64,000 nucleotides of DNA from Methanomassiliicoccaceae archaeon COG_1 (GTDB lineage: Archaea > Thermoplasmatota > Thermoplasmata > Methanomassiliicoccales > Methanomethylophilaceae), in contig JAQQTI010000003.1 in the NCBI GenBank assembly GCA_028561875.1, positions 124,001 to 188,000 of the forward strand, in the 5' to 3' direction. This document shows positions 47,819 to 56,241 of the stretch, in pieces (the first letter of the stretch is position 1; each line of letters opens with the position of its first letter). Below the pieces are notes generated by a model. The model was not told where the DNA came from. It was given only the letters and a program-made list of their open reading frames with translations, and searched no databases. Both the position numbers and the translations under genes were made by a program.

Positions 47819-47828
47819 TGATAAATAC
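47819..47828 (+). promoter_or_regulatory. TATA-like element of the zinc-ribbon gene
   Basis: TGATAAATAC, 50-60 bp before ATG 47878, placing the transcription start within or next to the palindrome at 47839-47861. Confidence 0.4.
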
Positions 47829-47838
47829 GGCCTGCCTC

Positions 47839-47861
47839 ATATTGGAATATACATCCAATAT
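47839..47861 (+). promoter_or_regulatory. palindromic operator candidate
   Basis: ATATTGGA and TCCAATAT are perfect 8-bp arms around a 7-bp AT-rich spacer. It sits between the TATA element and ATG 47878, a position where a bound dimeric repressor would block initiation. Confidence 0.5.
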
Positions 47862-47877
47862 CCTTTGACGTGGTCAG

Positions 47878-48606
47878 ATGTTCAAGTGTTCCCGCTGCGG
47901 CTACGAATGGACTTCCCGCTCCGAAGCCCCGACCCGGTGCCCCAAATGCCTTACTACGAAATGGAGCGACAAGAAGATAATCGGCGTATGCCAGAGATGC
48001 GGAAGGGTGTGGGTCCGGAGGTCCGAAGCGCGCCCGAAGTACTGCCCGGGGTGCCACTCTCCCGCCTGGGACCGGAAGAGGGTGCTCTACGCCTGTCCGA
48101 AATGCGGGGTTACCCACGAGGTGAAGTCGAAGGCGCGCTCCAGCCTCTGCCCGGCCTGCGATCGCTACGAGACGAGGAAGAAGCCCCCCATGAGGAGATA
48201 CGACTCCCGCCCACCGAGCGGCATCGGCGACGTCATGAAGATATGGTCGGACGGCAACGGATTGACCCTCTCCATGGTGGAGGGCGGAAAGCTTACGCTC
48301 AGCGTCGGCGGGCGTCCGGCGGCGACGGAGGACCTGGCCCATTGGTGCGTGGAGAACGGCGTGACCGTGCCCGTCGCCTCGGGCGGGGCTCACGACGATG
48401 CCATGGACGGAATGCTCCGTAACCTGGCTATGTCGATGTACGCCCGTCGCGGCGACTACGAGGGCCGGGCGCGGGAACTGGTCGAGACCTGCAAGATGAC
48501 CTACGGCGAGGCGGCCTGCATCGCGCTCCACGACGAAGGGCTCACACCGCTTCAGATCTCGATGAGGCTGGATCTCCCCTTCTCGGAGGTCATGCTCGTT
48601 CTGTAG
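47878..48606 (+). CDS. multi-zinc-ribbon protein of unknown function
   Basis: A 242-residue protein. Residues 1-105 hold three zinc-ribbon-like units: CSRCGYEW with CPKCLTTKW, CQRCGRVW with CPGCHSPAW, and CPKCGVTH with CPACDRYE. A basic linker follows, then a globular part, and the C-terminus (ACIALHDEGLTPLQISMRLDLP) resembles a helix-turn-helix. It may bind nucleic acid and its own operator (inference). It ends at TAG; reading through would add 23 residues to a TGA at 48676, antisense into the tRNA gene. Flanked by inverted tRNA-Val genes. Confidence 0.8.
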   Translation: MFKCSRCGYEWTSRSEAPTRCPKCLTTKWSDKKIIGVCQRCGRVWVRRSEARPKYCPGCHSPAWDRKRVLYACPKCGVTHEVKSKARSSLCPACDRYETRKKPPMRRYDSRPPSGIGDVMKIWSDGNGLTLSMVEGGKLTLSVGGRPAATEDLAHWCVENGVTVPVASGGAHDDAMDGMLRNLAMSMYARRGDYEGRARELVETCKMTYGEAACIALHDEGLTPLQISMRLDLPFSEVMLVL

Positions 48607-48634
48607 GGAGCATCCGCCGAGGGGTCGGCGCGAA

Positions 48635-48710
48635 TGGTGGACCCAGCCGGATTTGAACCGGCGACCTCCGCCGTGTGAAGGCGACGTCATAACCCCTAGA
48701 CCATGGGTCC
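48635..48710 (-). tRNA. tRNA-Val (CAC)
   Basis: Acceptor GGACCCA with TGGGTCC, anticodon loop TTCACAC, T-arm CCGGTTCAAATCCGG, encoded CCA. Outside the anticodon loop it differs from tRNA-Val (TAC) at only a few positions. Confidence 0.9.
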
Positions 48711-48734
48711 GTGTCCCCGCCGATGATACTAAGG

Positions 48735-48743
48735 CTATTTAAC
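48735..48743 (+). promoter_or_regulatory. TATA-like element before the ALDH-like gene
   Basis: CTATTTAAC, about 60 bp before ATG 48800, in a short AT-rich gap also facing the tRNA-Val gene. Confidence 0.35.
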
Positions 48744-48799
48744 AGTAAGTGGGGCCTATGCGCGGGGTTTATCATCACCGCGAAGGATTACGGGGCGAC

Positions 48800-50195
48800 A
48801 TGACTGGAGCGTCTTTCGACAGCGACATGTTCGAGCGCGCGATGCTCAGCATCCTCGATTCCCCCAAACACGACTATCCCGCGTACATCGACGGCCTCGC
48901 CGTCGCCTCGGGCACTGACGACCCCCTGGTCAGCCCCGTCGACGACACCATCATCTTCGGCAGGCTGCAGGACCCCGAGCCCGGCACGGCTGCCAAGGCC
49001 GCCGAGAGGGCCAAGGGGAAGATGCCCCTGTGGTCCTCGATGGCGGGGGCGGAAAGGGCCGCCGTCCTGAGGAAGGTGGCGGATTCCGTCGAGAGGAGGC
49101 GCTACTTCCTCGCCGCGGAGGTGGTGTTCAGCACCGGGATGTGCAGGGAGGAGGCCCTCGCCGAGGTCGACAGGCTGGCGGAGGTCGTGAGGAAGGCCGC
49201 GGAAGACGCCAAGGGGATTCGGGGGAAGCCGAGGGGCGTCATCGCCGTCGTCGGGCTGACCTCCTCGCCGCTCGCGTCACCGATGGGGTACGCCGCCGCG
49301 GCCCTCGCCGCCGGCAACGCCGTCGTCGTGATGCCCAGCGGCCGCTGTCCCCGCCCGGTGTACACCGTGTACTCCATGTTCGATGCCGCTGGTTTGCCGA
49401 GGGGCGTGCTCAACCTAGTCGCCGACCGCCTCGACCGCCGGGTGCAGGAGCTCATCGGCTCCCCGGACGTCGCCGGCATCGTCGCCTCCGGCTGCGGGCG
49501 GCCGATGGAGGACATAATGTTCACATTCGTCGACGAGGGCGTCTACTTCCTCAACGAGATCAAGGGCATGAACCCCATCATCGTGTATCGCCCCGGTGAC
49601 ATGGAGAAGGCCGCCGCGGACGTGCTCTCGTCGGCTTTCTCGTATGCGGGGCAGCATCTGTACTCCTGCTCCAAGGTCATAGTCACCGCGGACGAGGAGA
49701 ACGACTTCGTGAGGATGCTGGCGGGAAAGGCGAAGGACTTCAGGGTCGACGAGCCTGGGAACCCGGGCGCGGCCATGGGCCCGCTGATGAGCGACGAGGC
49801 CGCGGAAAGGCTATCGGCCTTCCTCGAGAAGTATTCCGGCCGCGTCGTGTTCGGCGGGGGGAGGATCAGGACGGAGTCCACATCGCGCGGCAGGTACTAC
49901 TCCCCCGTCATCGTCTCCGGCCTCGACCAGGAGGACGACGCGCAATACATCGACCCTAACCTGCCGGTGCTGATCGTCAGGGCGGTCGGCTCCGTCGACG
50001 ACATCCCGGCGGAGATCGGGGAGACAGAATGCGGCCTGGCGGTGGGGGTGATGTCCGCCGAGCAGGCGCTGATTTCCGCGGTGAAGGGGGCCGCGGGTGG
50101 CGCGCAGCTGTTCGTGAACAGGAGCTCTCTCACCCTTAAGCCCGCCGAGAGGGCGGTGGCCGGGAACTTCCTGGCCCGATCGGAAGCCCTCGAGG
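48800..50195 (+). CDS. aldehyde-dehydrogenase-fold protein lacking catalytic residues
   Basis: About 465 residues with clear ALDH architecture: GLTSSPLASPMGYAAAALAAGN, DAAGLPRGVLNLV, NEIKGMNPIIVY and FSYAGQHLYSCSKVIV. Aligning these with the family shows three losses. The catalytic Cys of GQxC is Leu (GQHL), the oxyanion Asn of the PWNFP motif is Ser, and the NAD-binding Lys of the KPS motif is Met (VVVMPSG). The Glu near NEIKGMNP is kept. It probably lacks dehydrogenase activity. No stop occurs at the expected end near 50,195; the frame remains open to 50881 across the opposite-strand gene. Confidence 0.75.
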
Positions 50196-50866
50196 GTCAC
50201 CCTCTTCGTGTACCTCTTTGCGGACGCGGAGAGGGCGGCGGCCTCGCCCTTGGAATACGGGCGCAGCCCGGCGTACGCCGGATCGGTGCAGGCGTCAGGG
50301 CGGAACTGGCGTATCTCGAGCGTCCCGCATCCCCCGGTGGCTTTGGAGATGGCGGCGATCTCGGCCCCGTCTATCGCGCCGGGGACGGCGACGGTGGAGA
50401 ATACGATCTCACAGTCCAGTCCCTTCATCACCTCGATGCTGCGCATGAGCAGGGCCGGGTCGAGGTTCTCCGCCTTCCGGATCTTCTCGGGATCAATCGC
50501 CGGGACGAACAGCACGACGCGGTCGGCCATCATCGCCCCGGCGATGTCGTCGATCTCGTCGGGGCAGGCGCCGTACGTCATCAGGCAGATCCTCCGCTTG
50601 GTCTTCCTGAGCTCCTTGAGGAACGGGTAGAGGCCGGCATCGCAGAACGGCTCCCCGCCGCCGATGACGACCCCGTCCAGGGTATCCCTCCTGCTGCGGA
50701 TGTAATCGAGGATCTCCCGCTGGTCGATCTCCCGCCCCTCCCCCGAGGCCAGCGAAGGGTCGCCGTAGTACGGGCACGAGATGCCGCCCCCGCGGACCCC
50801 GATGAAGCAGCAGTCCCTCCCCTTCCAGGCGGAGAGGGTGGTTTTGACGAAAGTTCCGATCCTCAT
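50185..50866 (-). CDS. radical-SAM-activase-like protein with a degenerate cluster motif
   Basis: About 227 residues resembling anaerobic activating enzymes (PFL-AE and NrdG type): GVVIGGGEPF, then FLKELRKTKRRICLMTYG and ILDYIRSRRDTLDGV. The cluster motif, normally GCNxxCPYC, reads GGGISCPYYGD, so the first and third Cys of CxxxCxxC are Gly and Tyr. Two extra Cys lie just before (GRDCCFIG). It may no longer be a radical SAM enzyme. No stop occurs near 50,190 and the frame stays open to 49811 inside the ALDH-like gene. It starts 2 nt upstream of the ACT gene's stop codon region on the same strand. Confidence 0.7.
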
Positions 50867-50867
50867 A

Positions 50868-51776
50868 TCAAAGCCGAGTAACGTCCTTGAGCTCGAACAC
50901 GCCGTTCTGCTTCGCGAGGTGTGCGGACACCAGTTCCTTGACCCCGTCCACGGAGAGGCCGGAGTTCTTCAGGTCGGCGACGGCCTCGATGTCCATCGTC
51001 TGGTAGGCGATGATGACCTTCGTGAACACGGAGATCAGGTTTACGCCGGCATCGGCGAGGACGGACAGGGCGGAATCCACCGACCCGAAGCAGTCGGGGA
51101 CGTCCATCTCGATTCTCACGAGGTCGGTGTCCCTCTCGAAGAAGACGACGGAGACCAGCCACGAGCCCGGATCCAGGGTTATCATGACCTCCGAGCCCTC
51201 CACGTCGTCGAGTATGTCCCCGTACTCCTTGCTGATGTCGAAAGACTCCCCGGTCATGGTGACGGGGGCACCGTGCCGGAGCTCGGTCTTCAGGCTCCCT
51301 TCGTCGTTCTTCGCGCGGAAGATCCTGCCGATGTTGGCCGGCTTGACGGACACGTACTGTATCTTGTCGACGGAGGGGTCCCCGGCGGCTTTGAGCGCTT
51401 GCAGTCTCTCCTTTACGAGGTCGCCCTCGCCGGCGAAGTTCAGGTCGGCGAGGATGGTCCAGATTATCGTGGTGTCGGAGATTCCGGTGAGGGACACGGA
51501 GTTAAGTATGCGGATTTTCCGGTCGGCGAGGAAGCGCGCCGCCTGCACGGTGGAACCGGGCACGTCGTCCGCGAATACGGTCACGTGCGCGAGGGTGCGG
51601 AAGTTCTCCTGCGGGTACATTGAGAGGATCAGCTCGTACCTCTTCGGCCCCTGCTCGGGGTATTTGAACAGGGTGCTGTAGACGTAGCCGCCGTCCACGA
51701 GACCCATGGAATCGGCGAGCCAGCCGTCTATGCGGATTTTTCCGCCTTCGACCCTGGTGAACTCCCAGCTTTTCAT
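50868..51776 (-). CDS. protein with two predicted ACT-like domains
   Basis: A 302-residue protein. The N-terminus (GGKIRIDGWLADSMGLVDGGYV) is not recognised. Two ACT-like segments follow: LAHVTVFADDVPGSTVQAAR to about residue 112, and LVRIEMDVPDCFGSVDSALS to about residue 268, each with the P-G/S-helix pattern that binds small ligands. It is possibly a regulatory sensor for an amino acid or nucleotide. Its stop overlaps the upstream region of the convergent activase-like gene on the same strand, so the two may be co-transcribed. Confidence 0.7.
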   Translation of the reverse strand: MKSWEFTRVEGGKIRIDGWLADSMGLVDGGYVYSTLFKYPEQGPKRYELILSMYPQENFRTLAHVTVFADDVPGSTVQAARFLADRKIRILNSVSLTGISDTTIIWTILADLNFAGEGDLVKERLQALKAAGDPSVDKIQYVSVKPANIGRIFRAKNDEGSLKTELRHGAPVTMTGESFDISKEYGDILDDVEGSEVMITLDPGSWLVSVVFFERDTDLVRIEMDVPDCFGSVDSALSVLADAGVNLISVFTKVIIAYQTMDIEAVADLKNSGLSVDGVKELVSAHLAKQNGVFELKDVTRL

Positions 51777-51841
51777 GATGCACCACTTGCTCTGACCGCG
51801 ATTGCCGTGGTGCTCTTATACATTTTCGCCCGGAGCAGGGA

Positions 51842-52552
51842 TCAGACGGGCCTGTCAGGGTACTTCGGCGTGGACGCCGGCTTGACCCAAAGCGGGTCCT
51901 CGCGTCCGATGTCCTTCACGTCGGCTATGAGGTTCGGTATGCTCCCAGCGGGGTATTTGGACGACACGATCTCGTCGATCCTCGACTGTGCGAATCCCCC
52001 CCTTTCGGGGAAATCGGTGCCCTCCAATGCCTCCCCTATGAGGCGGGACGCCTCCCTGAGCCTCGCCGCGGCCAGCCTTAGCTTCCTGATCCTCAGCTCT
52101 TCCTCCGGTACCTCCATCGCCGGTGCGCGGACGAAAACGTACTTCCCGGGGACGGGGACCTTCTGCCCCTGCGTGGCGTACGGGCAGACGGTGCACCTCC
52201 TTTTGAACTCGGTCGCGTCGCCGTCGAGGGTGGTGTTCATCACCGGGGCCATGGGGTTGCCGCAAACCGGGCAGACATAGGGGAGGCCCTTGGAATCCGC
52301 CGTGCGGTAGTCGATCTCGATACGCGCGGCCCCGATGGAGAGGGCGATCCTCCGCAGCCTCCCGGACCCCAGCCTGGCGGAGGGGTCCTCGCCGCGGAGC
52401 TCGGCGAGGACGAGCCTGAGCAGCTCCCGCTGCGTCTCCACGCGCGGAGTGACTGAAAGCACCCTGCGCACGGCGCCCGCCACCGCGGCCTCGTCCGGCA
52501 CCCTCATGGCGTGCGTATCCGCGACGTGCCGTATAACGGTTCTCAGGGGCAT
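51842..52552 (-). CDS. hypothetical protein with a four-Cys zinc site
   Basis: A 236-residue protein of unrecognised family. YVCPVCGNPM and RRCTVCPYAT form a zinc-ribbon-like pair near residues 93-125. A helical, charged region follows, then a conserved-looking C-terminus (YPAGSIPNLIADVKDIGRED). ATG 52552 abuts an AT element that better fits the divergent tRNA-Leu, so ATG 52507 is an alternative start. Confidence 0.65.
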   Translation of the reverse strand: MPLRTVIRHVADTHAMRVPDEAAVAGAVRRVLSVTPRVETQRELLRLVLAELRGEDPSARLGSGRLRRIALSIGAARIEIDYRTADSKGLPYVCPVCGNPMAPVMNTTLDGDATEFKRRCTVCPYATQGQKVPVPGKYVFVRAPAMEVPEEELRIRKLRLAAARLREASRLIGEALEGTDFPERGGFAQSRIDEIVSSKYPAGSIPNLIADVKDIGREDPLWVKPASTPKYPDRPV

Positions 52553-52553
52553 G

Positions 52554-52563
52554 TTTATCTATA
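52554..52563 (+). promoter_or_regulatory. TATA box of tRNA-Leu
   Basis: TTTATCTATA, 25-34 bp upstream of the tRNA 5' end at 52588. Confidence 0.5.
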
Positions 52564-52587
52564 CCGTACCTCGTCGCAGAGGCGCTC

Positions 52588-52673
52588 GCGAGGGTAGCCG
52601 AGTTGGCCAAAGACGCGGGACTTAAGATCCCGTCCCTAGCGGTTCGGGGGTTCGAATCCCTCCCCTCGCACCA
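52588..52673 (+). tRNA. tRNA-Leu (TAA)
   Basis: Class II tRNA of about 86 nt: acceptor GCGAGGG with CCCTCGC, long variable arm, anticodon loop CTTAAGA, T-arm GGGGGTTCGAATCCCTC, encoded CCA. Confidence 0.93.
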
Positions 52674-53813
52674 TCACCGATCGGCGTCCCCGCGCCTGCG
52701 GAGGAACCTCCCGAAGTTGTGGTTCGCGTAATACAGGAGCTCCATCCCGCGGAGGCTGATGCTCGACGGCCCGGAGCGGACGTAGAACGTCTTCTCCTTC
52801 CCTTCGACTAGGAAGGCCGGCACCTCGCTGCGGCGGCATACAACCCTCATCACGGATCTGTCGCCGAAGTCGACGAGGCCGTAAGAGATGTACGGGAGGA
52901 ACTCGCTCCCGATCTGGCTGGTGAGGAGGTTGTTCATGTGCAGGTTCAGCTTGTCCCTGCTCTCGAACGATTGCAGGTCTATGCCGGTGATCGCCCCGTC
53001 GTCGGCGACGCCGATGAGGAGCGTCCCGCCTTTGCTGTTCAGGAAGGCCACCACCGTCTTCAGCACCGCCTTCTCCATGCGGGGGTCCCTCTCCCCGGTC
53101 TGCAGGTTCGTGCGCAGGGTGGACTTGAACTCCATCCTCGAGGACTCCCCTCCCCTGATTTCCTCGCGCACGGTTTCCCTCTCCCTCTCGGAGATGCCGA
53201 GGCGGTCGGCGTTCTGCTTGAGGAACTTGTCAACGGTGTGGGCGAACAGTCCGTTGTGGCGGTTGAGGTAGAACAGCAGCGAGACCAGCGTCGAGCCGAC
53301 CGCTACAGCGGCCAGGTCGGCGGAGAAGCCGATGACCTCCCCCTCGGGCGCGCCGTCCACGACGTGGTCCACCGCCCGGTCGATCGACATGATGGCGGTG
53401 GACATCGTGAAGGCGATACATGCCGCGCAGAACGCCACGAAGAACGGCCGGTCGGAGTCGAAGCCCGGCGAGGACTTGAGCATGCTGTAGACCATGAGTA
53501 AGCCGACGAGGTCGAAGAACGCGCCCATGACGACGTTCGCGGCGGTGTCGATTACGAACCCCTCCCTCTCGCCGTACTTGGCGATTTGCAGGAGGAGCAT
53601 CATCGCCGACATGAGGATGACGAGCAGCGGCGGGAGGTACATCCCGCCCCGGTAGATCAGCGCGGCGGCGAGGACAATCGCCGTCGGAAGGGCGATGAGG
53701 AAGCTCTCGCACTCCTCGGTGCAGAGGGAGACCACAGCGAATGCCGCGGCTATCACGAGCAGGATGTAGTAAGCTACGCGGTCGCGGCGGATGAGCCCGT
53801 CTGCCTCCATCAT
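52674..53813 (-). CDS. membrane protein fused to an AlbA_2 (Schlafen-type) domain
   Basis: A 379-residue protein. The first 190 residues hold about six helices (near 16-34, 38-56, 58-76, 92-110, 124-146, 166-186). After a charged linker (LGISERERETVREEIRGGES) an AlbA_2 domain begins: SRMEFKSTLRTNL, VVAFLNSKGGTLLIGVADDGAITGID and, at the end, FYVRSGPSSISLRG. AlbA_2 domains bind nucleic acids or nucleotides, often in stress or defence regulators. Here it would be anchored to the membrane. The stop lies 1 nt beyond the convergent tRNA-Leu. Confidence 0.8.
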   Translation of the reverse strand: MMEADGLIRRDRVAYYILLVIAAAFAVVSLCTEECESFLIALPTAIVLAAALIYRGGMYLPPLLVILMSAMMLLLQIAKYGEREGFVIDTAANVVMGAFFDLVGLLMVYSMLKSSPGFDSDRPFFVAFCAACIAFTMSTAIMSIDRAVDHVVDGAPEGEVIGFSADLAAVAVGSTLVSLLFYLNRHNGLFAHTVDKFLKQNADRLGISERERETVREEIRGGESSRMEFKSTLRTNLQTGERDPRMEKAVLKTVVAFLNSKGGTLLIGVADDGAITGIDLQSFESRDKLNLHMNNLLTSQIGSEFLPYISYGLVDFGDRSVMRVVCRRSEVPAFLVEGKEKTFYVRSGPSSISLRGMELLYYANHNFGRFLRRRGDADR

Positions 53814-53919
53814 GCCCGCAGGAATGCTCCGGGCCGGTTAAGAACCTATTCGGGGTCGCGGAGAAACCCGCGAGGATTTCGCAGCGGTCCCGACGAACGG
53901 CGGGTTTTTGGCGAATCAA

Positions 53920-53927
53920 TTTATATC
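53920..53927 (+). promoter_or_regulatory. TATA box of the disordered basic protein gene
   Basis: TTTATATC about 38 bp before the TTG start at 53962. Confidence 0.45.
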
Positions 53928-53961
53928 AAGGTAATAAATCCGCACAGCTGGAGAATTTAAT

Positions 53962-54687
53962 TTGGAAGAGTCCAAACCCAATACGCGCAAACCTTCCGCG
54001 GGATTCACCGATCGCAAACCCGCAGCGAGGAAGGACGGTGCGCAGAGCGCCGGAGCAAGCGATCGTCCGCGCCCCGGTACACGTTCGACCCAGACGGGGG
54101 GGCAGAGACCGTACCCCCACAGAGAGGACGACCGTCCGCAGGGCAGGACCCGTGCCGGTGCTCCGCACCAGCGGGGCGACGGGCCCCACGGGGGCCGGCC
54201 GCAGTCCGCGTCCCGGGCCGCTCCGCAGGAAGGCGCGCGTCCGCGTCCCGGGAAGCCGGAGGGTTCCGGATCCGAATCGGACGGTGGGGCCCCGCCGTCT
54301 GGAATCCAGCTTAAAAAGGTCGACATGGGGGCCTACGGCAAGGGGTACAGGGGCTCGTCCTCGCGGGCGGCGGGGAGTAACCGCGGCAACTCGCCCAACC
54401 GTCAGAGCCGGAAGCCGGTGACCAAGGCCGCCACCCACCGGCAGCCCATGCTCAACACACACAGGATAGCCCCGTTCAAGTACGACATGAACGAGATACT
54501 TTCCTCTTCTTCCATGGACCCGTCCATGGCGGCTTCGTTCCTCGCCACCGTGATCGCCAAGGCCTCGCGCATCTCGTCGAAGGAAGCGAAGGACTGTGCC
54601 AAGGCATTCCTGGACGAGGGGAACCTCACCAAGGACGAGTACGACAGGATCTCGAGACTTCTGGACCGCTACAGCAAGTACAGGTGA
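53962..54687 (+). CDS. protein with a long disordered Arg/Gly/Pro-rich N-terminus
   Basis: A 241-residue protein starting at TTG (MEESKPNTRKPSAGF). Residues 1-165 lack hydrophobic core and are rich in Arg, Gly, Pro, Ser and Gln (RPRPGTRSTQTGGQRPYP; SSSRAAGSNRGNSPNRQSRK), as in RNA-binding RGG-type tails. Residues 170-241 are a compact helical domain (DMNEILSSSSMDPSMAASFL, then SSKEAKDCAKAFLDEGNLT). No family recognised. Its stop overlaps the next gene's GTG. Confidence 0.7.
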   Translation: MEESKPNTRKPSAGFTDRKPAARKDGAQSAGASDRPRPGTRSTQTGGQRPYPHREDDRPQGRTRAGAPHQRGDGPHGGRPQSASRAAPQEGARPRPGKPEGSGSESDGGAPPSGIQLKKVDMGAYGKGYRGSSSRAAGSNRGNSPNRQSRKPVTKAATHRQPMLNTHRIAPFKYDMNEILSSSSMDPSMAASFLATVIAKASRISSKEAKDCAKAFLDEGNLTKDEYDRISRLLDRYSKYR

Positions 54688-55145
54688 ACCGCGTGCAGTC
54701 GTGCGAGATGGAGGCTGGCAGGACGTTCGTCCTCAGCATAGAAGCCGGGGAGCGTCTGAAGCAGTCCATAGAGGAGTTCTGCGTACAGAACCACATCCTC
54801 TACGGGACGATCGCCATGGTAGGCACGGTCGACAAAGGCACGCGCATAGTAACCGCCCTCAGGGAGAGGCCGGACCGCCACATGGATCCCCTGCACTACG
54901 AGATGATAACGCCGGCCGAGGCCGTCGGCAACGGCACCATCTTCCCGGAGGGGGAGCTCGGCCTGCCGGCCGTCCACATCCACGGGTCGGTTGGGGTCAA
55001 CGGCACCGGCGTCACAGGCTGTTTCCGCGAAGACGTCGTCGTATGGTTGTCGATGGAGGTCGTGATCCACGAACTCGTCGGCAGAGGCCCCGTCAGGGCG
55101 ATAAACGCCGACACCGGCATCCGTACGCTCGCGATCGAGAAATGA
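54684..55145 (+). CDS. PPC/DUF296 domain protein
   Basis: A 153-residue single-domain protein. EAGERLKQSIEEFCVQNHIL, AVHIHGSVGVNG and the C-terminal VVIHELVG match the PPC (plant and prokaryote conserved) fold; the HIHGSVG motif has the typical metal-binding His residues. Function in archaea unknown, perhaps ligand or DNA binding. GTG 54684 overlaps the preceding stop. Confidence 0.85.
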   Translation: MNRVQSCEMEAGRTFVLSIEAGERLKQSIEEFCVQNHILYGTIAMVGTVDKGTRIVTALRERPDRHMDPLHYEMITPAEAVGNGTIFPEGELGLPAVHIHGSVGVNGTGVTGCFREDVVVWLSMEVVIHELVGRGPVRAINADTGIRTLAIEK

Positions 55146-55493
55146 TCGGCGCCGGTTGTAGGTGTCGGCCCAGCGGTTGAACACCTCGTCGGTGTAGTCG
55201 TTCATTATCTTCCGGTCGACGCGGTTGTCCTGTCCAGGGACAACGAATCCGCTGAGGGGGAACTCCTTGTCGCAGTGCGGGCACCTAACGTAAGGGCAGC
55301 TCTCGCTGGCCTGCGGGCAGAACTTGCAGGCGACCGCCCTGGACTGGAACAGGCTGAACTCCCTTCCGCAGTTGGGGCAGAGGAACCTCCTCGCCGCCAC
55401 CTTGAGGCGGGGATTGATCCCGGCGGCCCTCTCCTCGGGGGTGAGGTACATCGGCGCCCGCGGCGAGATTGGCTGCCTGTACTCCTCGCCCAT
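55146..55493 (-). CDS. zinc-binding protein downstream of GGGP synthase
   Basis: The supported part is about 116 residues: MYLTPEERAAGINPRLKV, a zinc site FLCPNCGREFSLFQS with ACKFCPQ, a second with CPYVRCPHCDKEF, and a helix DYTDEVFNRWADTYNRR. No stop occurs at the expected end; the frame continues to 54669 antisense to the PPC gene. Its start overlaps the 3' end of the GGGP synthase frame, so co-transcription is likely. Family not recognised. Confidence 0.65.
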
Positions 55494-56235
55494 ATCGGAT
55501 CCCCTTGGCGGCGCTGACCACCGCCCTAAGGACGGCCTCGTCCGACTCCTTCTCCACGAACGTCCCCGTGACGATCACGTCCGCGCCCGCCTTCCGCGCG
55601 GCCTCGGCCGCCTCGGGGGTGCGGATACCGCCTCCGACGATGAGGGGGATGTCGATGGCCTTCTTCACGGCGGCGATCATCTCGGGTTTGACCGGATGGT
55701 CGGCGCCGCTGCCCGCCTCGAGGTAGACTAGCCGGTGGCCGAGGTACTGCGCTGCGAGTGCGAAGCCCACGGCGGCGCCGATGTCGTCGCGGCCGACCAG
55801 CCTCGCCTTGGTGACGCGGCCGACGGTCATACCAGGCTCGACGATGATGTATGCCATGGGAATGGTCTCGACGCCCATCCTCTTCACGTAAGGGGCGACG
55901 AGGGCGTGCCCGTGGCTGATGAAGAGGGGGTCCGTGCTGTTGAGGATGCTCATGAAGAACATGCCGTCCACTTTGTTCGTGATCGCCTCCGGGTTTGAAG
56001 GGAAGTAGATGGTGGGGAGTCCGGTAGCCTCTCTGACGGCCACGGCGGTGGCGCCAAGGTTCTCGCTGGTCACTCCGGTGGAGCCGCCGATCATGAACGC
56101 ATCAGTGCCGGCCTCCTTTAGCTTGGCAGTGAGCTCCCTGGTACTGGCGTCGTCGAGCTTGTCGGGATCCAGTAGCGTGAGGTGGACGGTCCCTTCCTTC
56201 ATTCTTTCCTGCAGATAGTCGTAGAGTCCGGTCAT
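55480..56235 (-). CDS. geranylgeranylglyceryl phosphate synthase
   Basis: About 250 residues; makes the first ether bond between glycerol 1-phosphate and GGPP. TIM-barrel motifs: LTLLDPDKLDD, AFMIGGSTGVTSENL, YFPSNPEAI, AYIIVEPGMTVG, LVYLEAGSGADHPV and LIVGGGIRTPEAAE. Homology ends near SAAKGIRYG at about 55,485, without a stop; the frame runs to 55285 through the zinc-protein gene. It neighbours UbiA, the next enzyme of the pathway. Confidence 0.93.
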
Positions 56236-56241
56236 ATCGGA

